Source: Alnus glutinosa (taxonomy: Eukaryota > Streptophyta > Magnoliopsida > Fagales > Betulaceae). Taken from it: a stretch of 64,000 bases of DNA. The stretch spans positions 30,866,804-30,930,803 of the forward strand of contig NC_084888.1 of NCBI RefSeq assembly GCF_958979055.1, read 5' to 3'. Shown here piece by piece: positions 33,304-45,535 of this stretch (position 1 is the first letter of the stretch; the number at the start of each line of letters is the position of its first letter). Position numbers and translations under genes: made by a program. Below the pieces are notes generated by a model. It ran no database searches and was not told the DNA's origin. It saw only the letters and a program-made list of their open reading frames with translations.

Positions 33304-36300
33304 TTACCGTTGCTGTTGCAGTGATGCTTGAATGATAGACGTAAGAGATGGATGAATCCTGGCCTTTCTTAAGGACCGAGCTTCACTTCTTCCTTCAGCA
33401 AATTCCTCCCCAAGAGGCCATCTCGGCCGCAAATCATACTGATTCGTATAGCAAATAAATACAAAGTTAAAGTTGAGACAGAGAAGAGTCTTCATCTAAT
33501 CTGCTAGCCTTGTACATAGTCATTAAAAATTCCAAGCAAAAAACTTACCAACGTTAATAAGTTAGTTTACTCTTAGTTTATTCAGAAGTCATTTGAATAT
33601 AAATGAAAGCTAGTCAAAGGTAATTAAGAGTTTGAAGCAAACCACAAAATCTTCTGGTTCATCTGCAGGAGGAGGAGGATCAAATCTGCCCACGCGAAAG
33701 TGCTCAATGCCGGTCCAAGCTACCATTACACCTAGTCACACGAAATCTATGGCATTAATCTTGAACAACAGGAATTACAGATTATTTGACCAGCAATATT
33801 TATCATAATTTTGTCCATCCATGAAACTTTCCCCTGTTGGTAACTTTTAAAACCTGTGAAGTACTGTATGGAAAGTAATATACACCGAAACTAGCTTTTG
33901 ACTGCCGAAAAATTAGAGAATTGTTAAACTTATATTTGGGATAGGAATGGAAGTTAACATTACTTCATCTCTTCAACAATGAAGTGGAAAGCAATAGTTT
34001 TACTGATATAATTAGCAGAATATCCATGTGAATCACAAGTTAAAAATAACAAAGAAAGTATATAATTTAATCTATTAATAAAACTCATACATGATATCAT
34101 TATTTGTTTAATGATTGTTTACATCAGAGGTTCAATGAGACTATCTTTTTTAAATTCCTATTCCTTACAATTACTTTATATAAGTTTTCAAGAAAAAAAA
34201 AAAAAAAAGTACAAGAAAAATGATGTCATTTTGATCGTATTATTGACCAAAAACAAAAAGAAAAAAAAAAATTACTGTTGCAACATGTAGCCCCCTGAAC
34301 TCACAATCAGCAAGCCTGAGCTTCATCATATAGCTGGCAACTTGAGCCCACGAGCCAGCAAAAACCCAATTTGTATAATGAAACTGAGTCGGACAGGTAG
34401 ACTGTATTTTATATGTGCTTTTAAAAAAATCAGTTATAGATTTTGGATGCACCTATCGAATAAACTACGAAAAAGATCACAACTTGCTAGGCAAAACCTG
34501 ACACCAAAATTGACGAACTCTTCTAAGCTGAGCTAAGCCAAGCCCAATACTAAGCCTATGAGACATAGTGCCAGAAGTAAGAAAGAGCATGGCCTCATAT
34601 TCATGAGCCTGGGCCTGAGCCAAGCTAGGCAAACACAGCTCAGGCATGTCTTTTACAGCTTTTAACATATTTAACAAGACATTTCTTCCAAAAAGAACAT
34701 AATAAATATGATAGAAGAGCATGGTTTTGGCTTGTCAGCAATTGCTTATCAATATACCAATGCTTAATACTTCCATACATGTAAAAAGGAAATCAGGCCA
34801 TCCAGAGGTGTCCATATCTCTCTGGAGTTAGCCAACTCCAGTAAAAATGCTTTTGATTTTGCACATTCCAATCCCATCAGCCGCTCTAGTTTAACATTCT
34901 AAGGTCCCTGTTTTATTATAGGTGGTAAACCCCCATCTACAAGTTGAGCAAAGCTACAAATATATGACTTACCATTGTCAGTACAAAGGCTGGGAGGAGG
35001 GCACACAAGTTGCAAGCTATTTTTCTTGACAACCTGATCAAGTCTAGCCCTAACATATTGATTTGATGCAACACCTCCAGAGACAACCTATAGGAGACAG
35101 ATTGTAAGATGAAAGTCATGCTCCACTGCTTGTATGGAAAATTAACAGAAAGAGGAAGCATTGATTTGAAAAATGCATTTCAATTCACCAAATGTTTTAT
35201 AGAAGGTTCAATATTCAGTGCCCATTCAATTGCTCGTTCACACCTTTCCTCTAGATGTAATACTGCAACTCGCTGCATAGAAACAAATCTCAAAGGGAGC
35301 AAAAAAAACCAAGAAATACAAGAGAAATATTAAAGACCTCATGAATACTTTATTCATCATAAATAAGTTTATATGAATATATTAACCTGAAAAGAGGCAG
35401 CAATATCAGCTCGAGAACTTCTATCTTGGTCACTTGCACAAGAAATGGGAATTTCAGCATTACTGCACATAGCCCATACACATCAATAAGTGGAGAAGAG
35501 ATTGAATGAGAAAGAACATTAAATTTAAATCGCTTGCTGTTTGCCTAGTTCATTACTTCATGGCAACCATACTTCTTGTTGTAGGCAACATGTTTAATTA
35601 ATACCGCAGCTTAGAATGGATACTTATCAAAATCAATTATAAAAGAGATATTCAGTTTTTACAATAATTGAGCCCATGTGAATACATTAATCAAAGTAGG
35701 AGAATACCAAACAGAATGTGAAACTAGGGCAATCCTTTATGGCCTAAAACTATAATATTTAGATTACTTTGGTAATAAACTAAATTTGATCGTATATATA
35801 TTATGTGTAACTCATACAGTGAACTTTTAATAACTCTCAGACACCTTAATGATATCTTGTTTACTTATTAAAAAAATACATCTCTCAAACACCTAAACAA
35901 TCAAATATGTACTTATTGCAATAAAGATGCAACAAATTAGATGCAGAAAGCATATAGACAATGCATGAATTCTCTTCCGTGCTTGTTCTCTGGTTCTTCC
36001 AAAGATTCTACCAAACTTTGTAGCCCTCCTGAACATTTCAAGTTCTCGAAAGACTTTAATTTAAAGACCAAAAGCAAACACAGATTTCAATATAGGCACA
36101 TAACTCACTATCAACAGCAGGCAACAATCATTACTTTTGTGCTGCAATTCTTAACCTTACCAACTTTGTCTTCTATCCTGGTCTTCTATCCTAAATCTGA
36201 CCATCTGCAAATTGCCAGATCTCCTTTTATCCTCATATCTAAATTACAATACTCTTTACAGTTCAAGAAGAAGAATGTAAATCAAAAAGAATTAACCAAG

Positions 36301-37764
36301 CAGAAAGATGGGAGACTGGGTTCCAATATGATATCTGCATCTTTTGACATATTCAACGTACATATTTCTGGATTCAATTGCCAGCCTCACTTGAGTCTTC
36401 AGACCAGCGTATGAGAAGTTGCAATCTTTATGCTGTTTCATTGGGATCTAAAAAAATATTGCAGTGCAAAACTTACGATATACGTTCTGCCAAAAATGAC
36501 TAGAATGAGGGAAAATTAGTCCAAGAAAAAAAAACTTACAGAGAATTTGATTGATTTTGCATCACCCTCTCGAGCAAGCTCCTCTATAGCTGGCCCGCCA
36601 CTCCTTCTCAGATCAAGACCAAGCCATTTCGCTGTCTTGTCATATGCCTCGCCAATTGCATCATCTATTGTGGTCCCAAGTTGTATGTATTGGCCAAGAT
36701 CTTGAGCAAGAATAAGTAGATTGTGTCCTCCTAAAAAACAAAGAAGTGCATACAAATATCATCATATTGATCAAGGCCATTATAACCAAATGAGATAGAA
36801 AAATCAAACATAAATATGGTCCATGTGATGTAGCACAAACGCTGTATGAACAGTACCCTTGAATAGTATGAATGAACAGTGCCACAAGTCTTTTCTGTTT
36901 GTGAATCTTATGAGGGCTGGGTGGTTTAGGTTTTGAAGATTACGATTTCATAGAAGAAAAAAAAAAGAAGATAAATCTAAATTTTTAGGATTTGCAGAAA
37001 AATTTAGGGGGAATTTCAAAAGGAACATAGATGAGGGAAAAGAAGAAAACCTAAGCATCACACTTAGGGATCCTTGGCATCACACCTTGGATATATTTGC
37101 ATCACACAATCCATTAAGCAATAGTTGCTGGAATTTCATAGCTGTCTTCTTTTTCAATAATCATATGAAATTTATTGCATCCTTATTTATAGGCATCTAA
37201 CATCTAATCCTAATGAACATAGGAATCCTTGGGCTTTAACTACTAAAGGCCCAAAACTAAATAACTAGTAAAACCCACAAATAAAACCCAATACCAATAA
37301 CAAGCCAAAATAGAAAATAAGACCCAACTAGGCTTTAAACTAAATTATGCAAGCTCCCAAGTAGACTCCACATCATCTAACATATGCCAAATTAAAGTTT
37401 GGACTTAGAAGCATCTTTTTCACGCCTTTTATAGACTTTATAAGGGTGCTGCCACTTTTCACCATCACCATGGCATTGAATGAGTTCGGGAAGATCAAAG
37501 TCTGTCTCTTCATATAGAAGCATCCGACAAATAATTCATGATCCATAAATTCCTCTATGATTTTGAAATGGAAGTATGATGAAAAAACTGATTGTTTGAC
37601 TGTAGCAAAGAAATGATGGAACGATCCATCTTGTAAACAAATCAACAACTTATAAGCTGGGTTTTCTACACAAGGTACCTTGGAGAAAAGAGGGCCAACA
37701 AGGACAAAACCAAGTCAACACTTGAAGAATGGATGATCACACACACACACACACACACAGAGAC

Positions 37765-37809
<45 letters not shown>

Positions 37810-40800
37810 ATCTTTTGTGAATGTTCTTTGTTTTAGGAATCAAGGCAGCTAGAATGACATGTTTGCCCTACCAGTTCACAGGAAATTGCTCCTTTCTCAT
37901 CCAACAAATCCATTGGTAATCCTTTTTTAAGAACCGAGGTTTGATATGGAATATATTGGCCTCTTATAGATGATTTCTGGCATGGCCAAGTCTGCTCAGA
38001 ACTCAATGCTTCATACAGCATGAACTTGGACTGTTTTGATACGAAGCCTCATAAGCATGCAAACAATACCAATTGAGATTCAAGCAATCTATATTTTCGA
38101 CAAATAAGAAAGTTGGCAATATAAACCTAAAAAATAAGAAAGAAGTATAAATTCTAACCTGAAATAAGCAGGGCCATGAAAGGAAATTGGAGCTTTTTTT
38201 CCATTAACCTAGAAAGGAAAAGACACATTCAGATGCTATAAAGCATTTACCTTACAATTTTGAATGCACATAAAGGCACACGAACATCATCTGTTTTGTT
38301 TAATTTTTTAAAAGCAAAACCATAGAGAAAATTAAGTTGCATTTTAAAATGTGTGACGTGCATGCTAACGTATTTGAGTGCAATCTATTCTGAATTTTCT
38401 AGATGTTACCCTCCTACCTGGCCACTAGAGCATGAGCCTCCATGTGATGTACACCAATTATTGGCAGATTAAATCTACCAGCAGTTTTCCTAGCTTTCCG
38501 CACACCAACTGCATTGCAATCGCAGGAAGAAATAATTTTTTTTGATAAGTAATCAAGATATCATTAAAAGCGTAAAGCGTCCCCTAGTACATAAGGAGCA
38601 ATTTCAGGAGGAAATAAATCCAAGTAACAAACAAAAATTCCACCCAAATGACCAGGGAAGGCAAGAATCCTCATTCAACTAAATTCCTGACATAAAATCC
38701 ACAATTCTGTAGTACTCTCTAAATGTCTGTAAAACTCTGCAGAATTATCCCAAAGCACTTAGTGTAAAAATTTTGTCCAACACAAACGTTTACTTCAAAC
38801 AGGGACCTACAACCTACCAAATGATGTAAGTCATTAGAAGTGTTTTCCCTCTTATTACAAATTTGGGAAAACTTTAAAATTTGGGATCTTTCATCACTTT
38901 TGCAATCATACCCTTAAACTTTAAAAAGTGTCAATTTAGGGTTACTATCTTTCAATTTTTTGCAATGTCAACTCTTTTGTTCAAATTCAACGTTAAATCT
39001 TAACAAAAAAAGCAAAATTTCCAAAATACCCCTCACTTTTAAACAAAAAAAAAGTTGGAAAAATGTGGCCCACTGACCCATGGGTCACTTTTTTTACCCA
39101 CGGCGGGTCAGACTTGACTTTTTTTAAAAATAATAATTTTAAATTATTAAATCAAGGTCTTTTTGTAATTTTATAAACATCTTAAGGGTATAAGGGACAT
39201 TTTACTCATCAACCGTTTGATTTAACGTTGAATTTGGATGGAATGGTTGACATTGCAAAACATTGAAAGACGGTGACCCTAAATTGACACTTTTTAAAGT
39301 TTGAAGGTATATGATTGTAAAAGTGATGAAAGATTAGGGGTGGGAAGTGAAGTTTTCCCTACAAATTTTCACTTATTCCACATTGTGTAATTCATTCTAC
39401 ATACTAATATGATAAATTGATCGAATGAGAAAGGGACAATCCAGACTTTTATATTGGTCTGATTCAGTATATTGGGCATGAGAGTTTCTAATTGAACCCC
39501 ATATGTAGGGCAATATCGAACAGAGAGTCAGAAAAATAATTTCCACTACCTATTACTCAACTTGAATCCCCTGGTAATCACTTTGACTGGACTTAACAGC
39601 CCAATAACAGGGACTGATGTGCATTTGTAATACAATTCTTCATTTTCAATCAAATTCACATTTGTTACACAAATACATTGTGCACCGCACAATTGGAAGA
39701 CAGCCAATACCCAACTATTTGGCATAAATAAAATAAGAGATAATTTTAGGGGAGCAAACACACACAAAGAGAGATATCACTCAAATTACCACGAAGACAA
39801 AGGCTTAAACCGGGGCCAATTGTAACAGCAACTGCTGATACATCAGTCTCACTTACATTAGCTTTATCAAGTGCTTCTTGCACAACCTGCAATTAATAAG
39901 CTCAAATTTAGGCCCATGTCAGTATTAGACATTTATAATGCTGATAATATTAATAAGCTAAGCTCCAAGAATCAGAATATTCTTTACAGAAATACAGTAA
40001 ATGTGAGTGACAAGAACGATAACGCATTTAAGGTAGCTGTTGCCTGACACAGTGGGTTTCCAAAATAAATATTGTGTGTGACACGGACAGCAAAAGTATC
40101 GGTATCTAGCATGTAAAGAGATGCATACTAGAAGGGAAGCTTGTTATGCAGATCAGACACCTGATCAATCACTTGTGAGTGTGCTTCTTCTGCCATTTTA
40201 GGGGCAACACCTCCATATCGAGCAAGCAGATCTGCCTTGATGTAATGAAGACTTAAAATTAGATAATGGCAGGCAATATAAGCAGAACATAAATTTATAT
40301 CATGTATGCAAACCAGAAAACATAATTCAATTCATAGTGCAAGGAAGCAAATCACTTTAGCATAAAACTGTTTCCTGCCAGTAGTCTAATGTAGAGCAAC
40401 ACCAAAGAAGCTTTCTAGTTCGGCCCATTTTTTCATGTTAGGATGTTTTAGCAATGTACAGTCTATAAAGTAACTTCTAGACTGCAATGAGAAGGAATTT
40501 GGAGTTTTCTTTGACAAGAAAACTTAGAGAGAGACCACAAGGCCACAATAAGTCAATCTCCCCTATTAAATTTCATCCATCACCACTTCTAAAACTTTGA
40601 AACACGGATCCTTAGGTCCATATTTCTCCAAATATCAAAATCATTAATATGAGAAAGAAAATTAAACTTTAAAAATATATTCCAGCACACGTGTACACGT
40701 ATAATCCATGCTGCTCAACTCAATATATCCTTGGCAAAACAAATCAGGTTGTTAAACAAATTCTTTGTAGGCCATACACCCACTTAACTCGTAGACTGCT

Positions 40801-41699
40801 GTATTGACATCCTTCATATATGAATTAACAAGATTCCTTTGGTTCATGTACGACATTCCTAATTTTATAAGTAATTAACGGCCTTACAATATATCCCTAC
40901 TAGAACTGCATCATTCAGTATACACCATCAGACCTATAGTAGCTTAGTAGTCTTATCAATAGGCAATTCGAGCCATAACTCAAAACCAATAATTTGATAT
41001 TCCCAAGCAGGAAAAGAAAACAGAAGTAAAAGGGTAAGGTTGATATAATTGAACACAACATTTTTTTTTATAAGTAATCACAATTGAACATATCATGCTT
41101 AACCTAGAGACAGAATTTGGGCCATTCAAAGAAGTAACGCAAGAATAAAAAAAAAAAAAAAACTCAAAGATAGTACTAGCACAGTACTGATTCTGCAAAA
41201 ACAAAAATATAAAACCAATTCTCTACGATGAACAAAAACAATTCTCATGAAACTAAATCCAATAAACATCAAACATTATACCTGAGAAGACACAACTTGG
41301 CTGAGAATCTCCCCACTGCTCCTCACCTAAAACCCCCCGAAAAAACACCAAACACAAAAACCAACCAAAACCCATTAAAGACACCACAAACGATCAAACG
41401 ATCAAATACCCATGATAAAGCCACAATAAAGGAATCAAAATTCGGCGGCAACTTACAACGGCGGCGGCGGTGTCGTCGCAGCTGGTTTCGATGCCGAGAA
41501 CAATGAAGTCGTCGTCGGGTGCTCTTGGAATTTGGGTGTTGGGTATTGGGGAACTTTTGGGAGTGGAAAAATGGGCAGAGAAGGAAGTGAGAGGCGCCCA
41601 CATGGGTCGGAATTTTAGAACTCTAAAAGTGGATAGTGGGTAGGGAAGCGAAGGTCTGGGGAGGAGGTTTAGGCGGGAAAACGTTGCAGAAACTGCCAT
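33304..41699 (-). CDS. GCP1: Organellar tRNA N6-adenosine threonylcarbamoyltransferase (Kae1/TsaD family, GCP1)
   Basis: Transfers the threonylcarbamoyl group to A37 of ANN-decoding tRNAs (t6A); this branch acts in mitochondria. Thirteen exons (minus): 41699-41457, 41326-41282, 40235-40161, 39886-39790, 38508-38418, 38208-38159, 36730-36540, 36447-36362, 35462-35387, 35272-35189, 35087-34973, 33731-33643 and 33438-33304. All have GT-AG borders and close to 458 aa. Residues 1 to about 60 form an Arg/Ser/Pro-rich targeting peptide. LGIETSCDDTAAAV is at 68-81, TIGPGLS at about 143 and the metal site HMEAH at 175-179. GGHNLLI, GEAYDKTAKWLGL and VVSGGVASNQ (ASKHA-type phosphate loop) follow in order. 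The residue set looks complete. Introns carry a MULE-type element, two tail-type retro-insertions and a compound microsatellite. Confidence 0.95.
37739..37806. repeat. (CA)n(TA)n compound microsatellite in a GCP1 intron
   Basis: About ten CA units, a GAGACAGA bridge, then about eighteen TA units. It lies in the intron between exons 7 and 6. Confidence 0.9.
38524..38617. mobile_element. Short 5'-truncated LINE tail insertion in a GCP1 intron
   Basis: Read on the minus strand, sequence ending in CTTGATTACTTATC plus poly(A) (seen as poly(T) then GATAAGTAATCAAG at 38536-38555) extends about 70 bp. The flanks AGGAAGAAATAAT (38524-38536) and AGGAGGAAATAAAT (38606) are imperfect target duplications. 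It is longer than the related tail-only insertions but shares their terminal word. Confidence 0.6.
38856..39368. mobile_element. MULE-type MITE with perfect 9-bp TSD in a GCP1 intron
   Basis: The element 38865-39359 starts GGGAAAACTT and ends AAGTTTTCCC. The TIRs extend more than 120 bp (CTTTCATCACTTTTGCAATC..., AAACTTTAAAAAGTGTC, AATTTAGGGT, TTGACATTGC in the arms). The 9-bp duplication TACAAATTT is perfect at 38856-38864 and 39360-39368. There is no coding capacity. It lies in the intron between exons 5 and 4, away from the splice sites. Confidence 0.92.
41048..41090. mobile_element. Tail-only retro-insertion in a GCP1 intron
   Basis: AATTGAACA at 41048-41056 and 41082-41090 flank a CACAACA remnant, a ~10-base T-run and ATAAGTAATCAC. 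The insert ends in the same TTACTTAT-A(n) tail (minus orientation) as the insertions at 28953 and 51515. The TSD is shorter, so the call is weaker. Confidence 0.5.
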
Positions 41700-41903
41700 T
41701 TCAGAGAGAGGGTGACTGTGTCTGTGGGGAACTCTGCGGCACCCAGAGGGTCTCGTTACGCCTCACCGAGAGGGAAATAAATTTCCTACAAATCCTACAA
41801 ACCGTTCTAAATTTCTAATTTTTTTTTTTTTTTTTTTTTTAAGTGAATCTAAATTTCTAATGTCCAGTCAATGTCTCTGAATCGACAACAAATGAACAAG
41901 AGG

Positions 41904-42066
41904 AATGTTACACATCATCCTTTTGTCTTTTTTTTGTCCCTCCATAATTGATGTGGCTCTTAAAATTACCATTGATTTTTTGATATATGACTATTGAATT
42001 TTGATCCAATGGTGATTTTAAGAGCCACATTAATTTTGGGAGGACAAGGGGATGATGTGTAGCATT
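41904..42066. mobile_element. Small TIR MITE upstream of GCP1
   Basis: About 163 bp with ends AATGTTACACATCATCC and, inverted, AATGCTACACATCATCC. The arms continue for about 60 bp (TTGTCCTCCC, AATT(A/G)ATGTGGCTCTTAAAAT, ACCATTG), giving a near-complete hairpin. It lies about 200 bp 5' of the GCP1 start codon. Confidence 0.8.
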
Positions 42067-42142
42067 ACTCGTAGCAGCTTGCTAAATAAAATTACGCTGC
42101 AAATTTTACTGTCACGTTATCAAAACATTATAGTTATATATA

Positions 42143-42640
42143 ATAATTGTAGGGTTAAATACCTTACACCCATTTGGTTTGCGACTTTTATTTTCTCCCT
42201 CAATTTCGCTTTGTTTTTTAGGTGGTACTTTTTTCTTTTTCTTTTTTTGACATGTCCACACAAGATGAGGTATTTGTGCTATGAGAAAATACATAAATAG
42301 TACATTCATCCAAAACTGACGGATTTTCACGTCAGCAACACGTGGCACCATTAAAATTGCGACATGTGGCTGCCATATTTTTTTAAAAAAAAAAAAAAAA
42401 AAAAATTATTTTGAGGCTTTTTTTAAAAAATGGGGGCGGCAGCCACATGTTGCAATTTTAAAGGTGCCATATGTCGCTGACATGGAAATTTTTCAGTTTT
42501 GGACGGAAAAATGGACTGGAATACCATCTTCGTCTTTTCTCATAGCACAAATACCACATATATAAAAAAGCGAAACTAAGAGGGTAAAAAAATAAAAGTT
42601 TTAAACCACAATGGGCAAAAGTGTATTTACCCTATAATTG
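42143..42640. mobile_element. MULE-type TIR element carrying G-box and a nested retro fragment
   Basis: Ends TAGGGTTAAATACC (42150) and ATTTACCCTA (to 42634), flanked by ATAATTG (42143-42149 and 42634-42640, overlapping by one base). The arms pair over roughly 200 bp, including TTTCGCTTT, GGTATTTGTGCTATGAG, AAAACTGA and GACATGTGGCTGCC. A poly(A) centre and a GGGGGCGGCAGCC block lie inside. The left arm holds an extra ~37-bp piece ending GACATGTCCACACAAG, matching the tail side of the SINE family at 25762. A G-box CACGTG is at 42339-42344. Confidence 0.75.
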
Positions 42641-43090
42641 CATAATAATTTATTAAATTTTAATTATTATTATTTTTTTTTTACTTTTAACATATGGGAG
42701 ACATATTTTTTAATAAATAAATGCTAGAATTCCTTCTAGCATTATTCTAGTATCTTTCTGATGATATAGATTTAATTTTTTTCTCAAAAAATTGCATTTA
42801 TAGGTCACCTTTTAAGATAATTTTTTTTTTTTATTAAATTCATGTCATTCAGAATGACGCTAAAAAGTGCTGTAACACTTCTTTTTTTAATAAATAATAT
42901 TATTTAGTAGATTCTTGTATAATTGCTATACAGCTAGAACGATATAAAATTTAAAAAATGTTAGAAGTATTAATTTTTTTAAAAAAAAAAATAATATCAA
43001 AATGGCGTGGAACTTATTTAAATTTAAAAATTTATTTTCATTCTCTCATCATCCCTATACGACAGTTGCACAGCAGTACCTCTTCTTCTA
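42641..43090. other. AT-rich intergenic DNA
   Basis: No gene. AAATGCTAGAATTCC/TTCTAGCATT near 42720-42750 and ATTGTATACAGCTA-type words near 42915 look like ends of small TIR elements, but no complete element can be defined. Confidence 0.4.
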
Positions 43091-43099
43091 ACCTCTCAC

Positions 43100-44246
43100 A
43101 TCTTTCTCTTTCAAAAACTTAGGAGTCCAAGAGAATCTCACATTCATTGGTTCATCTTCCTTCTAACGTCTAAAAGGCTACGATTTCTCGGTAGGTTCGT
43201 GAATTCTCACGGTTTTGCTGAATAGCCGAGATAGATTTCATACAGGTTCGTGCTTGTGTGTGTGTGTGTGTTTTTTTTTCCTATTTTGCCTTACTTTGTC
43301 GATTATGGTACTATTGTATCGCCCTCTTTTTGATTGGTAGGGAAAAAAAAAAAAATCAGAGATTTGCGTTAGTATATGTGTGAAATCCTGGAGAGGATGA
43401 GTTTAACAAACATGCAACTATAGCTCTTTGAAGTTTTTAGTACTTTTCTTCGCATGGGGGTCTCTGTTTATCTGAATGTGGCTAACATGTTTGATTTGGA
43501 AGCAATGCTTTTAGGATTTTTAATTTGAATGTTGGGTATCATCGTCTAGATTTAATGTTGGACTTAAGATTCGATTATGTCTGGTATTGTCTTTTCCGAT
43601 TGAATTCCTGAAACAGAGAAAATGGAGCTCTGTAAATCTCTCTGAGTTTGGCTTTATGTGATCAGTGGATCTCCTGCAAACCAAGTAGAAACAAGCTACT
43701 CTACAGATTATAACTTTATGTTGGCACCCACAAAACGGCAAGTTTAATGTTTGCCAAAAGGCGTAACCTTGAATCCCAGCGCAATGAAGTAGATTTTTGC
43801 AATTTTTTAGGCAACCTTTTGAAGAATATAGCTATAACACTTTCGGTCCTTAGTTAATTTAGTACCTAGTAGAGCAAAGAAGTCCCTCCATGCCATAGTT
43901 TACATGTGGCCCAATTGATGTTCAAGGGTTGGTTCCCATGTCGTGAAGGGCTTCAAGTTTCTTCTCTCATGAAATTCTGCAGAACTAGTATAGTCATTTT
44001 CAGTTGTTTCAAAGGTTGTTAGCCTCTGGCACAGTAAGCTTGAGTATGTGTAAAACAAGGAGATCCTCTTTCGCTGTGGTGGTTAAATGATAACAAGGAC
44101 ACAAGAGATCAAAGCTTACTAAATTGAGAACATTTCTAATTCAATCAAGTAGGTTTATAGAGGGCGAATATTTATTTATATATCTATAGCATACTTTCCC
44201 TACAAAAATTTTGTACTGAATATTGAATGCCCTATTTTCACTGTAG
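43100..44246 (+). other. Putative 5' UTR and leader intron of the broken FAR1-related gene
   Basis: CT-rich sequence at 43080-43250 looks like a leader exon; GTTCGTG sequences around 43195 and 43245 could be splice donors. A T-rich intron ending TTTTCACTGTAG directly precedes the ATG at 44247. The intron contains a (GT)n at about 43255-43270. This is inference from composition and the splice sites. Confidence 0.45.
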
Positions 44247-45535
44247 ATGTTAGATATTGGTGAAAGATGTGTATTGGACAATGAATCAAATGAACAAGAA
44301 CCTGCTCATGGAAGCCAAGGCAAAGCAAACACTCCGAGTAGACAGAATATGAGAATTGATGAAGTACCAAAAATTGGTATAAAATTTGATTGTGACGATA
44401 GTGCATATGAATTCTACAAAGAATGTGCTCACCGAATAGGCTTTAGTGTAAGGAAACATTTAGTGAAGTAAGCAAATTCAGGACTTGTTAAAAGGAGAAC
44501 ATTTTGCTGCTCGAAGGAGGGTAAACGAGTTGTTGACAAACGGCAAAAAGAAGTGTTTTTTCATCACCCAGTTTCACGTGTGGGGTGTTTAGCACAAATG
44601 ACTTGTCAACTTCAAAAGGATGGTATGTTAGAAGTTGTTTACTTTCGTGAGCAACATAATCATGAGTTTGCATCTTCTCCAATGAAACATATGTTAAGAT
44701 CATCAAGACAAATTACACTTGCTCAAAAAGATGCAAACGTTGGTGCTATCAAGGACTATCGTGGCATTGATACTAATGCTAATTCTCAAGAGTTAATAGG
44801 AAAGCGTACTCCCACTTAAGTCACATATTTCATGAAATTTCCACACTTGTAGCTGAGAATGAGATGATGTATGAATTTGCTTATAGATGTTTTAAAAGAT
44901 TGTTGAAGGATTTGCTGGAAATGAGAAAAAGATGTTATTTTAGTGGTGTGGAGAGTCAACTAGAGGTTGAAAGTGAAGTTGATAATAGGTTTGAGTCCAA
45001 TGAGGATGTAGCGTCGCAAGCCATACATGGCATTAAAACAAAAGCTACAATTGGACATCCAAAAAGAAGGTTGAAAGGTTCACTAGAAAGACGAACCAAA
45101 ACAACACTGACTTCTAGCTGTATTTGTGACTTACAACAACATGCTCGTAGTGCAAGACAAGTTCAATCAACTGAATGTTTCAGTGAAGTAAGATATGTTA
45201 CGTTGCTCTATAATACAAGAATTTATAAGTCCATTAATATATTTTGGTTTATGTTAATAATTTCTTAATGTTATATATAGGATTCCTCTGTTGACATCAA
45301 TTCGTAGCAAGAGCATGGTAATGTCGGACAAGAATTTCAATTGTTGGATAACTTGACTCAGGTATAATCCTAGCAATTAACTTCTTTTCTAATTTCTTTC
45401 TAGTCAATTACTAATATTTTGGCAAAGTAAAATTTAAATTTGCTAAAATGTCATATGTAGGAAACTTTCATGAGTAGAAATTTGGTTAAAGAAGAATTAG
45501 AAAACTCTATAGTTGAACCTAACTTCCAGGTGAGC
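44247..45535 (+). pseudogene. FAR1-related sequence (FRS) gene, inactivated by a stop and an internal deletion
   Basis: FRS proteins are MULE-transposase-derived transcription factors: FAR1 DNA-binding domain, MULE domain, SWIM zinc finger. Here 44247-44468 encodes the start of the FAR1 domain (DCDDSAYEFYKECAHRIGFS) and is cut by TAA at 44469. The same frame continues as ANSGLVKRRTFCCSKEGKRV, VSRVGCLAQMTCQLQKDGML and FREQHNHEFA to 44819. The whole MULE and SWIM region is absent: at about 44801 the sequence jumps to the C-terminal segment YSHLSHIFHEISTLVAENEM in another frame (to about 45187). Further small exons follow (about 45281-45360, 45462-45531), as in intact FRS genes. A truncated FAR1-domain-only product cannot be excluded. 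Confidence 0.8.
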
